Part shown: positions 46,183 to 54,792 of the stretch, one piece after another
Layout: every line of letters starts with the position of its first letter
How positions within the stretch are numbered: position 1 is the stretch's first letter
Assembly (NCBI RefSeq): GCF_002873335.1
Contig: NZ_MCUW01000033.1
Coordinates: 1 to 61,597, forward strand
Source: Vibrio sp. 10N.286.49.B1
GTDB lineage: Bacteria > Pseudomonadota > Gammaproteobacteria > Enterobacterales > Vibrionaceae
Length of the DNA: 61,597 bases
Reading direction: 5' to 3'
Program-made: the position numbers and the translations under genes
The notes under the pieces: model-generated
Database searches by the model: none
Told to the model about the DNA's origin: nothing
Seen by the model: the letters and a program-made list of their open reading frames with translations, nothing else

Positions 46183-47303
46183 TGAATCGACAACAGATAA
46201 CGTGTACTACGCTATTTTTGGCACTGATACTTGGCATGAGCACCACATCGCGAGCAGAAACACCGATTCCGATTATGGACCTGGTGGATGTTCAAGGCAT
46301 CAGGAATAACCAATTGGTGGGATACGGTTTAGTCGTGGGCTTGGATGGCCAGGGCGATCGTAATCAGGTGAAATTTACCGCTCAATCCATCATGAATATG
46401 CTGCGTCAATTTGGTGTACAGATTGATGATGCGGCCAATCCGAAACTTCGAAATGTAGCCTCCGTCAGTGTGACGGCTATGGTTGACCCGATGGCGGGGC
46501 CTGGTCAGGCCTTAGACATCGTCGTGTCATCGATTGGTGATGCGAAAAGCCTACGAGGAGGCACGCTTTTGCTTACCCCGTTACGCGGAGTGGACGGCGA
46601 CGTATATGCCGTTGCACAAGGTAATATGGTGGTGGGCGGTGTGTCGGCTGAGGGGCGAAGTGGCTCTAAAATTGCCGTCAATACACCCACCTCTGGGCGT
46701 ATTCCAAATGGAGCGATTTTGGAGCGTGAAATCCCTTCTGATTTTAATAGCCGCGCTCAGATCACGCTGCATCTACGCAAAGCCAGTTTTACGACCTCAA
46801 AGAATATCGCACGTGAGATCAATGCCACATTTGGTCCTGATGTGGCAATTGCCGTCAATAAGGCTCGAGTCGACATGCGAGCCCCTAAAGATACCCAGCA
46901 ACGCGTCACCATGATGTCAATGTTGGAAGAAATGAGTGTGATTGAGGGGCGGAAGCCAGCCCGAATCGTGTTCAATTCTCGAACTGGCACGGTGGTGGTT
47001 GGGAAAAACGTCAAGGTCACCGAAGCTGCAGTGAGTCATGGCAATCTAACCGTGACTATCTCTGAATCACAGCGCGTTAGTCAGCCCAATGCCTTTGCTG
47101 ACGGTGATACGGTGGTCGTCGATCAATCCAAGGTTGATATCCAAGAAGATCAAGCTCAGATGGTCATTTGGCCGGCGGGTACAGAGCTCAACACGATTGT
47201 TAATGCGGTAAATAGTTTGGGGGCGACTCCGACTGACCTCATGTCTATTTTGCAGGCGCTGCATGAAGCCGGTGCCTTAAACGCCGAACTCGTCGTGATT
47301 TAG
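46182..47303 (+). CDS. flgI: Flagellar P-ring protein FlgI (lateral)
   Basis: Forms the periplasmic P ring. The 373-aa product has a signal peptide ending TSRA, then DLVDVQGIRNNQLVGYGLVVGLDGQGD, NVASVSVTAMVDPMAGPGQALDIVVSSIGDAKSLRGGTLLLTPL and C-terminal LVNAVNSLGATPTDLMSILQALHEAGAL-type ending. The ATG at 46182 overlaps the flgH stop (TAATG) and starts at the signal peptide; an upstream in-frame start lies inside flgH. Confidence 0.95.
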   Translation: MNRQQITCTTLFLALILGMSTTSRAETPIPIMDLVDVQGIRNNQLVGYGLVVGLDGQGDRNQVKFTAQSIMNMLRQFGVQIDDAANPKLRNVASVSVTAMVDPMAGPGQALDIVVSSIGDAKSLRGGTLLLTPLRGVDGDVYAVAQGNMVVGGVSAEGRSGSKIAVNTPTSGRIPNGAILEREIPSDFNSRAQITLHLRKASFTTSKNIAREINATFGPDVAIAVNKARVDMRAPKDTQQRVTMMSMLEEMSVIEGRKPARIVFNSRTGTVVVGKNVKVTEAAVSHGNLTVTISESQRVSQPNAFADGDTVVVDQSKVDIQEDQAQMVIWPAGTELNTIVNAVNSLGATPTDLMSILQALHEAGALNAELVVI

Positions 47304-47312
47304 GAGAGTAGT

Positions 47313-47858
47313 ATGAAAATTGAGACGACAAACTCGAGCATTAATACACAGGTTCTGTATCACGACAATGCTGCCCTCACCAATATTAAACATAGTCAGG
47401 ACTCACCGGCGGCACTTAAAGAAGTCGCTGGTCAGTTTGAGGCGATGTTTTTGCAAATGGTGCTCAGACAAATGCGCAGTAGCAGCGATGTATTGGCCGA
47501 TGAAGACAGTCCGTTTTCATCCCAGCAGCAAGGGGTATTTCGTGATATGCATGATGGCCAGTTGGCGATAGAGCTCGCCAAAAAGCAAAACTCAGGCATT
47601 GCCGATATGTTGGTTAAACAGCTGAGCCCTTCCCATTCAGAGGTGCAGTTTGAGGCTAACAGTGCGTTGTCATTAGCCTCCGCCAATGATTTGGAAGCGA
47701 GTTCACAGCCTGAGCTTATCGCGGTAAAGAATTCAGTCCATGATGTTAACGCTTTCCCCTCACAAGTCGCCTTTACTCTTCAATCACCGCAAGAGTCTGC
47801 CACTACGATGGCTTTCTCTCAGCCTCTTCTAAGAACAACGGAGCGTGATCTATTATGA
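47313..47858 (+). CDS. flgJ: Single-domain rod-cap protein FlgJ (lateral), no muramidase domain
   Basis: Scaffolds rod assembly. The 181-aa product contains the N-terminal rod-binding domain (LKEVAGQFEAMFLQMVLRQMRSSSDVLADEDSPFSSQQQGVFRDMHDGQLAIELAKKQNSGIADMLVKQL, about residues 35-105) followed by about 75 residues of low-complexity tail. Two-domain FlgJ proteins are over 300 aa and carry a C-terminal glucosaminidase; that domain is absent here. The stop overlaps the flgK start (ATGA). Confidence 0.92.
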   Translation: MKIETTNSSINTQVLYHDNAALTNIKHSQDSPAALKEVAGQFEAMFLQMVLRQMRSSSDVLADEDSPFSSQQQGVFRDMHDGQLAIELAKKQNSGIADMLVKQLSPSHSEVQFEANSALSLASANDLEASSQPELIAVKNSVHDVNAFPSQVAFTLQSPQESATTMAFSQPLLRTTERDLL

Positions 47859-49228
47859 ATCTCGTTAATATTGCGCTATCAGGTATGAATGCCAACCGCG
47901 TTGCATTGGATGTGACGGCGCAAAATGTGGCTAACATCAACACCGAAGGGTACAGCCGGCAGCAAGCATTAATGGCTTCGATATCTGGTGGCAAGTACGA
48001 TTCCCGCAGCCCAGGAATGGGCGTGGAAGTGACGGGGATTCGCCGAGTGACGGATCAATACTTGGTGTCTCAAACGTGGTCGACGAATAGCTCAGCCAAT
48101 TATGCATCGAGCTATATGAGCAGTATGGCTCAGCTTGAAAACATGCTCGGCGCCGATGGTTTTAGTCTTAATATGGGGCTCGATTCTTTGTTTGCCTCCC
48201 TTAATGATGCGACGTCCAAGCCTGAGTCAACGCCGCTTCGTCAGCAAATTATCAATGAATCAGAAGCTCTCGCGCTTCGTTTTAATACCCTGACTCAATC
48301 GCTTCACGGCCAGCATAAAGACACGCACGACCAAAGAAATACCGCCATCGCCCATGCCAATAGCGTGATGGAAAATATTGCCGAAGTGAATAAACAGATA
48401 GTTGAAACCACGGGGACGGGAGGCAATGCGGCGCAGCTCCTCGATACTCGCGATCACCTAATTGGTTCACTATCTAAAATTATGGAAGTCAAAACGACGA
48501 ATCAGCCTGACGGTAGTGTGCAAATCTCACTTGCCTCTGGGCAGCCATTAGTGCTGGGAGGGGATGCCGGTAAGATAAAAGCCATTCCTGATGCGAGTGA
48601 CCCTTATTTAGCAGATCTGCATATTGAATTTGCTCAGCAAACCTTTGCAACCAATGGTGATATTGGCGGAAAGATTGGTGCATTGAACGATTATCAAACC
48701 GAGGTGTTAAAGCCAAATCAAGACGCCTTAGATGACATGGCGATGCACCTTGCTAATGAATTTAATGCAACGCTTGCGGCTGGCCTCGATCTCAATGGTA
48801 ACGCCGGGGCGGCGCTGTTTACGTATGACCCTGCAAACCCAGCCTCTAGCATTGCGATCAATGCCCTTACTGCCGATGAGTTGGCATTGTCTGGCGATGG
48901 TACCCCTGGTAACAGTGACAACCTGACCGATTTGATTGCGATCAGTAATAAACCGGTAGCGGTCTCCGGGTTTGGTTCGTTGTCATTAAACGATGCCTTT
49001 ACCGCCATGACTGGTGAGACGGCGATTAAATCACGACAAGCCGAGTCTGATTATCAGGCAAAAAATGCCATGAATGAACAAGCGATTGCGGCTCGTGATA
49101 ATGTCAGCGCCGTTAACAGTGATGAAGAAGCCGCAAACCTGATGACGTTTGCCAATGCCCATAATGCCAATATGAAAGTGATCAGCACTGCGAATCAATT
49201 GTTTGATTCGGTGTTGCAGCTGTTTTAA
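47855..49228 (+). CDS. flgK: Hook-filament junction protein FlgK (lateral)
   Basis: First hook-associated protein (HAP1). The 457-aa product has NLVNIALSGMNANRVALDVTAQNVANINTEGYSRQQALM, RRVTDQYLVSQTWSTNS, and the C-terminal QAIAARDNVSAVNSDEEAANLMTFANAHNANMKVISTANQLFDSVLQLF, typical of FlgK. It is somewhat shorter than polar FlgK proteins. It overlaps flgJ by 4 bp and is exported with FlgN. Confidence 0.94.
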   Translation: MNLVNIALSGMNANRVALDVTAQNVANINTEGYSRQQALMASISGGKYDSRSPGMGVEVTGIRRVTDQYLVSQTWSTNSSANYASSYMSSMAQLENMLGADGFSLNMGLDSLFASLNDATSKPESTPLRQQIINESEALALRFNTLTQSLHGQHKDTHDQRNTAIAHANSVMENIAEVNKQIVETTGTGGNAAQLLDTRDHLIGSLSKIMEVKTTNQPDGSVQISLASGQPLVLGGDAGKIKAIPDASDPYLADLHIEFAQQTFATNGDIGGKIGALNDYQTEVLKPNQDALDDMAMHLANEFNATLAAGLDLNGNAGAALFTYDPANPASSIAINALTADELALSGDGTPGNSDNLTDLIAISNKPVAVSGFGSLSLNDAFTAMTGETAIKSRQAESDYQAKNAMNEQAIAARDNVSAVNSDEEAANLMTFANAHNANMKVISTANQLFDSVLQLF

Positions 49229-49237
49229 GGAGCGCGC

Positions 49238-50137
49238 ATGAGAATCAGTGATACTCAATTTAGCCAAATGATGTTGCAAAGCCTACAGCAGAACAACGCG
49301 GGTCTTGGCAAGGTATTAGAGCAAATGGCTACCGGTGATCGTTTAACAAAATTATCCGACGATCCAATGGCTTCGATTCAGTTGTTGAATCTAGAGCGAG
49401 AAGGCAGTGCAATCAATCAGTACCATCGCAATATTGATAACGTCAAAACCATATTATCGAGTCAAGAGATCCAGCTTGATTCGGTAACAGAGAGCTTGCA
49501 AAGCATGAGGGAGCTCGTGTTGTGGGGCTCGAATGGGACACTTACGGATGAGGATCGTGCTGGCATGATTACTGAGTTAGAGAGCCTGAGAGATTCGGTA
49601 GAATCCTCGTTCAACGCTCAGGATGAAGAAGGGCATTTTCTCTTTTCTGGCACCAAAACGGATACCGCGGCGTTGTCGAATACTGGCGCTGGATACACGA
49701 TTGATGGTAATAGCGATAAGCGTGTTGTGACTGTCGCAAAAGGCGTGACCATGACGTCGAACATGACCGCAAAAGACATCCTGGATTTAGGCGGTGGCAG
49801 TAATGTACTGAATCAAATTGATGATTTGATTGTTGAATTTAAGAACCCGAGCCCAAATTTTAGAGCGGAAGTTGATGCCAGTATTGCCGCCATAGATGAT
49901 AGCTTGGCAAACGTATTAGGGGCGATGACTGAGATCGGTGGTCGACACAATAACCTTGATCTACTGGCGGGGGCACACAGCGAAAATAAGCTGTTTGTCG
50001 ATAAGGTCACCAGTGACATCTCAGCATTGGATTACGGGGAAGCATCGGTGCGTCTAAGCAATTACATGGCGGCATTGCAAGCTACGCAAGCTAGCTACGT
50101 CAAAATCAATGATCTGTCGTTATTCGACCGAATTTAA
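49238..50137 (+). CDS. flgL: Hook-filament junction protein FlgL (lateral)
   Basis: Second hook-associated protein (HAP3), adaptor between hook and filament. The 299-aa product starts MRISDTQFSQMMLQSLQQNNAGLGKVLEQMATGDRLTKLSDDPMASIQLLNLE and ends with flagellin-like helices (IGGRHNNLDLLAGAHSENKLFVDKVTSDISALDYGEASVRLSNYMAALQATQASYVKI). It starts 9 bp after flgK with a good GGAG site. Confidence 0.95.
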   Translation: MRISDTQFSQMMLQSLQQNNAGLGKVLEQMATGDRLTKLSDDPMASIQLLNLEREGSAINQYHRNIDNVKTILSSQEIQLDSVTESLQSMRELVLWGSNGTLTDEDRAGMITELESLRDSVESSFNAQDEEGHFLFSGTKTDTAALSNTGAGYTIDGNSDKRVVTVAKGVTMTSNMTAKDILDLGGGSNVLNQIDDLIVEFKNPSPNFRAEVDASIAAIDDSLANVLGAMTEIGGRHNNLDLLAGAHSENKLFVDKVTSDISALDYGEASVRLSNYMAALQATQASYVKINDLSLFDRI

Positions 50138-50167
50138 GGCGCTCCACGCGTTAACTAGGGAAGTGTT

Positions 50168-51214
50168 ATGGCGGTAAGTACGGTGGAAGTTAGGCCACAT
50201 AGTATTAAGTTAGGTGGTCAAGAAACAGCAAGTATTGCGCCGTCTCAAACCCCTGAATCAACGACGTCGCTGTCTAAGCGTTATCTCACGCCTGCCACGA
50301 CGATGACGTCGGCGTACTCGCTATCAGGTGTATTGCTTACGCAAGGCCAACAGCAGGCGACGTCGGTACAAATTGCCAGTAAAGCGTTGCAAGGCGTCGG
50401 GCGAGAACTGACGCAAGTGAAGCGCAACCTCACCCAGGCTCTGACTCATGGTGTTTCTGATGCCCTGACGGCTTCTTTATCTCGTTCAAAAAGCGTCATT
50501 GAAACCACACTTAATCGTGCACGCTTTGATGACAAACGTGTTGTGGATAATGAGCTGAAACTCAAACTAGACAGCGCCGATGTACGACATTTCTCAATAC
50601 CGGGCTTAAATGCCGGACGTTTAAGTGATCGTAGTGAACAAGTGCGTCTTGATTTCCCTGCGCACGGCACGGTCATCATGCAGTTTGACGGACAAACAGA
50701 CTCGCAAAGTAGTGCCGAGCGCACCGTGAAACAGTTGGATCGTAGTTTGATTCCAATGGGCATGAGGGCCAGCCTTTCTCGTGATGGTACGGTCGTATTT
50801 CAGGCGCAAGAGTCGGCTTATGTCGCCATGCAGCAACAAGTAAAAGTCACGGGACAAGGCCACCGCTTTCCTGCTGGACAAGCCAATACGTTTACCGTAC
50901 AAGCTGAGCCAGATGGCATTGCTGAGCTACGCTTTGATTTAGCAAGTCGCGAAGGGATTAAGCAATCCATAGCAACCGTGAATCAGCACCTACAACAAGC
51001 ACAAATAAGCCTTCAAGACAGCCAGCAGTTCCAATCTCAATTGAGTACGCAGATGTCACGTATTCAACGCCAATCTAATCTTCCTACTGAGTCACAAGTT
51101 GAGCAGACGGTCACGAAACTGAACCAGTTATCCGGCGACTTCTCTCACACCTATCAAGCCATGAATGCCCAAGCTAATGTGCACCGCCACACCGTCGTCG
51201 CGTTGTTGAAATAG
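50168..51214 (+). CDS. Flagellin-like protein of unknown role after flgL (possible LafW counterpart)
   Basis: The 348-aa product is not one of the standard axial proteins. Its N-terminal 110 residues are helical and Gln/Ser-rich (ATSVQIASKALQGVGRELTQVKRNLTQALTHGVSDAL); the middle has a beta-rich part resembling the flagellin IN motif (VIMQFDGQTDSQSSAERTVKQLDRSLIPMGMRASLSRDGTVVFQA, about 170-215); and the last 90 residues are again helical. This helix-beta-helix plan is that of flagellins and junction proteins. It follows flgL by 30 bp with AGGGAAG upstream, so it belongs to the operon. In E. coli Flag-2 a hook-associated gene lafW occupies this position; equivalence is inferred from place only. 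Confidence 0.6.
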   Translation: MAVSTVEVRPHSIKLGGQETASIAPSQTPESTTSLSKRYLTPATTMTSAYSLSGVLLTQGQQQATSVQIASKALQGVGRELTQVKRNLTQALTHGVSDALTASLSRSKSVIETTLNRARFDDKRVVDNELKLKLDSADVRHFSIPGLNAGRLSDRSEQVRLDFPAHGTVIMQFDGQTDSQSSAERTVKQLDRSLIPMGMRASLSRDGTVVFQAQESAYVAMQQQVKVTGQGHRFPAGQANTFTVQAEPDGIAELRFDLASREGIKQSIATVNQHLQQAQISLQDSQQFQSQLSTQMSRIQRQSNLPTESQVEQTVTKLNQLSGDFSHTYQAMNAQANVHRHTVVALLK

Positions 51215-51324
51215 AGATTTGCTGCACATATTGTCATCTTCGACAAGATAGCATTAAGCAACGGCTTGAATATTTGTTTGTAGGTCTTATGATCAATGCT
51301 CTTAATATGGATGATGAGAAACCT

Positions 51325-51861
51325 ATGTTTAAACCGACGATTTTATTTGCAGCCGCATTACTTTCCTTTAATTCTTTTGCGGCTGTGACGCCAACCCCTA
51401 ATGAGTTATTTTCAACAATCCACCTGCGCTTGAGTTACATGGAAGACGTTGCGTTATATAAAGCCAATAATGGTAAAGCGATAGAGGATCTAGATCGAGA
51501 AGCGGTGGTGATTGAAAAGGCGAGTCTATCGGCTGAAAAAGAAGGCTTAGATAAACAAAGTGTTGTCGGTTTTTTTAAGGCGCAAATATCAGCGGCAAAA
51601 GCCATTCAATATAGGTATAGAGCCGATTTGTTGACTCAGCCAGTCACAAGTACTCCAAGAGACTTAAACACCGTGGTTCGCCCCGATTTATTGAGACTTG
51701 GTAAGAAAATTAATACGGATATTGCGGAATATTTGCATGAAGGTGGCACGTTGTCTAATCGTGACTTCGCACTCTTCAAAGCCACGCTCGACTCTGATTA
51801 CTTAACGGATGCGGACAAGGAAATGTTGTTTAGCTCGCTGACCCAAATACAACTGAGGTAA
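51325..51861 (+). CDS. Periplasmic chorismate mutase (AroQ gamma type)
   Basis: Converts chorismate to prephenate. The 178-aa product has a signal peptide (MFKPTILFAAALLSFNSFA) and an all-helical AroQ domain: IHLRLSYMEDVALYKANNGKAIEDLDREAVVIEKA and GLDKQSVVGFFKAQISAAKAIQYRYRADLL, the pattern of secreted *AroQ enzymes, with the Arg, Lys, Glu and Gln expected for the active site. Secreted monofunctional forms have no known biosynthetic role, since chorismate is cytoplasmic. The ATG at 51325 was chosen for the signal peptide. It sits between the flgL block and an alginate lyase, with no obvious link to either. Confidence 0.87.
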   Translation: MFKPTILFAAALLSFNSFAAVTPTPNELFSTIHLRLSYMEDVALYKANNGKAIEDLDREAVVIEKASLSAEKEGLDKQSVVGFFKAQISAAKAIQYRYRADLLTQPVTSTPRDLNTVVRPDLLRLGKKINTDIAEYLHEGGTLSNRDFALFKATLDSDYLTDADKEMLFSSLTQIQLR

Positions 51862-51919
51862 TTGGTAATCTGTCGTGTCTATCACGATCTGATTACGACG
51901 AGCCCATGACTGTTAATAA

Positions 51920-51954
51920 GGCCCTTCGCTACCTATAGCGTATAACGAAGGGCC
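51920..51954. terminator. Terminator-like hairpin between chorismate mutase and alginate lyase
   Basis: GGCCCTTCG pairs with CGAAGGGCC (51920-51928 with 51946-51954) across a 17-base loop that itself contains CGCTA/TAGCG. It is followed by GTTTAT on the plus strand and TTATTAAC on the minus strand, serving the two convergent genes. Confidence 0.6.
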
Positions 51955-51996
51955 GTTTATCATGGTTAAACTGAACTAGGATATAGTTGGGTGCGC

Positions 51997-53037
51997 TTAT
52001 TTACCGTTGAGCTTTAAAGCGGTGAATGTCACGCTGTTGTAGTCGCCATTCTTTTTGTCAGTCGTAAAGTCACCCGTACCTTCACAGCCCGGACCCCATA
52101 CAGGGTGAGATTCTTGGACACTACACTGACCATAAGCACCGGCTTTAAAGTAGAACGCATCTTTTGCGTAACCAGTTGGGTAATCTTTGTCGTCGATGCC
52201 TTTGCTTAGGTCGATGTCATATTTTACGGTGTCGTGTTTAGCCGTTTCAAAAATCAGGTGCATCATTGTGCCCTTCACTTCAATGCTATAGCTAAACTCT
52301 TCTCCCAATGCGATACCAGCATCGCCAGGTTCCGCTGGGTTTTCCCATGTATTTCCCCATACAGGGTAAGCAATGTCCGCGCGATCAGGATCGTTCTTTT
52401 CTAGGTTGCGCTCATAGTTCCAAAATACTGAGCCCATTTTATGACCTGGAAATTTCTTGTAGAAAATCTTAATCGGTTCATTACCGTGGCCATAACCTGA
52501 TTTCGCTTTGATTTGTGCTTTGTCTTTTTCAGCGTGTATTTGTCCTACAACAACAGAGTGCGCAGGGTATTTTTCAGGGTATTTGGCGTGCAGAGAAACG
52601 TGGTTGACCTTTAGGGTCGCTTCCAGTTTGCCACCAACAGCACTAAACGTTTTTGCGTCAGGGTGGCTGGAGAGCGCCCAGTTGTTTAGATTGTCATGAG
52701 TGTCGATAGAGAAGTCTGCACCACGCGCCATTTGACGCAGCTCTGAGCGAGCATTTTTTGAGTTTTTGGTCGTAATCGCCTTGTTTTGTACCTCAAAGAC
52801 AAGGTGGCCATCTTTATCTAGGTGAAAAAAATCTGAGTGAGAGTAACTCATCATCGCAACGCCCTCGATCTCGTCGACTCGACCATCTTCATTGATATCA
52901 GATGGAATCGTGATCTTCCAATTTCGCATATCAAAGTTATCGGCAGGGACAGGGTATGACACACCATTGTTCGCCACGTTTGCGAAGGCAGAAACCGACA
53001 GCAACAATGAACCGGTGAGGACAAGACTTTGTTTCAT
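51997..53037 (-). CDS. PL7-family alginate lyase, secreted
   Basis: Cleaves alginate by beta-elimination. The 346-aa product has a signal peptide ending SAFA and the three PL7 motifs: RSELR (residues 97-101), QIH (166-168) and YFKAGAYGQ (296-304), giving the catalytic Arg, Gln, His and Tyr. A QIH rather than QVH motif is usually taken to indicate preference for guluronate-containing blocks. Residues 47-58 (DINEDGRVDEIE) form a perfect EF-hand-type calcium loop. The ATG at 53037 has AGGAA nine bases upstream. A 21-bp inverted repeat lies just upstream. It is a single gene inserted in the lateral flagellar locus. Confidence 0.93.
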   Translation of the reverse strand: MKQSLVLTGSLLLSVSAFANVANNGVSYPVPADNFDMRNWKITIPSDINEDGRVDEIEGVAMMSYSHSDFFHLDKDGHLVFEVQNKAITTKNSKNARSELRQMARGADFSIDTHDNLNNWALSSHPDAKTFSAVGGKLEATLKVNHVSLHAKYPEKYPAHSVVVGQIHAEKDKAQIKAKSGYGHGNEPIKIFYKKFPGHKMGSVFWNYERNLEKNDPDRADIAYPVWGNTWENPAEPGDAGIALGEEFSYSIEVKGTMMHLIFETAKHDTVKYDIDLSKGIDDKDYPTGYAKDAFYFKAGAYGQCSVQESHPVWGPGCEGTGDFTTDKKNGDYNSVTFTALKLNGK

Positions 53038-53051
53038 TTTGTAATTCCTTG

Positions 53052-53072
53052 TATGTATTATTGTCATACATA
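53052..53072. promoter_or_regulatory. Candidate operator of the alginate lyase gene
   Basis: TATGTAT-N7-ATACATA (7-bp arms, perfect) lies 15 bp upstream of the alginate lyase start, overlapping the leader. Position and symmetry suggest a binding site for a dimeric regulator such as a GntR-family repressor of uronate metabolism; the regulator is not in the window. Confidence 0.4.
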
Positions 53073-53330
53073 ATAATTAATCGCGACTTGAAACAAAGCG
53101 TAAAAAACAAGATGTGGTTGATAGTTCACACTTTATAATTTTGGCTTTCAACCGACTTCAAAGAATGAGAAAAAATAGCGGATAGGAATCGACATTAGTG
53201 ATGCTGTTGGCTGTTCTTTGTCACATTTTCTGATAGGACGTCACTGAGACAGAAATGGAGGATGGTGATGATTTTAAGTCGCGTCTGTGAGAGAGCGATC
53301 AGGTGTTTCTTGCTAGAGGGTCTAGAAGAA

Positions 53331-53624
53331 TCACACCAAAAAGAAAAAATAAAGAAAGCAGATAAACGCCAGTAAGGTGGCGGAGAGTGTGGGGTAAATG
53401 ATATAGCCATCATGTTGATGGGTTCTTCTAAAGCAAAGAAAGCTCAGTAAAACATTGTACACGACCAACAATAGGCTAATTGCCGTCCCTCCTTTAAGTG
53501 TCAGTGTTGCAAGCTGACTGAGAAAAAAAGCCAATAAAACATAGTCAATCACCACCAACCAAAGGAACGCTTTTTTAAGTGCGTCTGGCGGAGAATCGGG
53601 AATGTGTGTCGGACTTTGCTTCAT
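53331..53624 (-). CDS. Small membrane protein, hypothetical
   Basis: Not recognised. The 97-aa product has a short hydrophilic N terminus (MKQSPTHIPDSPPDALKK) and about three membrane helices (FLWLVVIDYVLLAFFLSQL, AISLLLVVYNVLLSFLCF, IYPTLSATLLAFICFLYFFFL) with a charged loop RRTHQHDG. There is no strong ribosome site, so whether it is expressed is uncertain. It lies downstream of the lafABCDEFSTU block on the same strand, about 180 bp from lafU. Confidence 0.5.
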   Translation of the reverse strand: MKQSPTHIPDSPPDALKKAFLWLVVIDYVLLAFFLSQLATLTLKGGTAISLLLVVYNVLLSFLCFRRTHQHDGYIIYPTLSATLLAFICFLYFFFLV

Positions 53625-53802
53625 AACAGGCTCTAATTCACTCTCATCAATTTACGATGTACTGCTCGCGATTGACGCTTCGTCATACATAGTCTCATCT
53701 CACCCATCAAAGGGTGAGTACTACCTTGGCACGTAATCCACCATCGCCACGTATTGGCTCGACGTTCTACCCAAGCATAGAACTTGGTTGGTTACATCCG
53801 TG

Positions 53803-54792
53803 TTATAAGGGCTGTGGTGTGGTCGTTGACGTTTTATCTATCGCATACCCGATGGTGTCATGCCTTAATACCGGTTGATTGAATTGGGCTTGTTGTCGTG
53901 CCTTGTTCAATGCGCTGCTTGGTTGTTCACCAAATAAGGTGCTGATGACGTGTGCTGCGGGTGTGGTGAGGACAAATAACTCGATGCGTCGATTCTCACT
54001 CGACTTCGGTTCATCGGCATTGAGCAGCGCTCGGTCGGACATCCCGGTTACCTGTAGTACTCGCTGCTCGGGCATACCACCGGAGACAAGGGTCTGGCGT
54101 GCTCTATTGGCGCGTGAAGCAGAGAGATCCCAGTTAGAACGGCGACCAAATGCTTTCTTATACAATGTGGCGTCGGTATGACCGCTGATGATGAGAGGGT
54201 TTTCAACTTGGTGAAAAATGGGGGCAAGTGCTAATAGCAGGTCTTCGAAAAATGGGGTTAATGTCGCGCCACCACGAAGAAACATACTTTGTTTATAGTC
54301 ATCTTGTAAGACGATTCGCAGGCCTTGTGGGGTTACGATAATATCGACGTTGCCCTCTGCGCTGATCTGTCTTGTCATGTTTTCGATGACCTGAGCAAGT
54401 AAAACCAGTTGCTCTTGCGTATCGAAGGTACCTTGAATCAGTGAATCAGTCTCTGGACCATTGCCGTTACCGTTGTAAAAAGACGTGACCGTATGGACAG
54501 AGTCATGCTGACTTGGCACCGAAGAATCACTCGCGAGATCAATGGGTGAGATACTTTGTGAGGTATCAAATAGGTTGCCAGTGCTTTTATCAAAGACGCT
54601 GCCCATGTTCAAATGGGCAACGATGGCTTTACGCTCTTCTTTATCGACCACCTGCATGACCCATAACACCAGAAATAGGGCCATTAGGGCGATCATGAAG
54701 TCAGCCAATGCCACCTTCCATGCCCCGCCATGATGTTCGTGCTCATGACGACGCCCAGAACGCTTAAAGACAACGTACTCTTGTTTTTGCAT
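53803..54792 (-). CDS. lafU: Lateral flagellar stator protein LafU (MotB)
   Basis: Peptidoglycan-anchoring half of the lateral stator. The 329-aa product has one membrane helix with the proton-binding aspartate ([19 protein letters not shown], Asp31), a plug/linker region, and an OmpA-like peptidoglycan-binding domain ([42 protein letters not shown], then [11 protein letters not shown]). Lateral motors are known to run on protons, polar ones on sodium. Its ATG overlaps the lafT stop by one base. Confidence 0.94.
   Translation of the reverse strand: MQKQEYVVFKRSGRRHEHEHHGGAWKVALADFMIALMALFLVLWVMQVVDKEERKAIVAHLNMGSVFDKSTGNLFDTSQSISPIDLASDSSVPSQHDSVHTVTSFYNGNGNGPETDSLIQGTFDTQEQLVLLAQVIENMTRQISAEGNVDIIVTPQGLRIVLQDDYKQSMFLRGGATLTPFFEDLLLALAPIFHQVENPLIISGHTDATLYKKAFGRRSNWDLSASRANRARQTLVSGGMPEQRVLQVTGMSDRALLNADEPKSSENRRIELFVLTTPAAHVISTLFGEQPSSALNKARQQAQFNQPVLRHDTIGYAIDKTSTTTPQPL

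Noticed and set aside
53101..53150. CRP-like site upstream of the alginate lyase (TGTG...CACA)
   Set aside because: The half sites are separated by the wrong distance for CRP.
53699..53718. CTCACCC/GGGTGAG hairpin after lafU
   Set aside because: Seven-base-pair stem without a T tract; too weak to call as the end of the laf operon.
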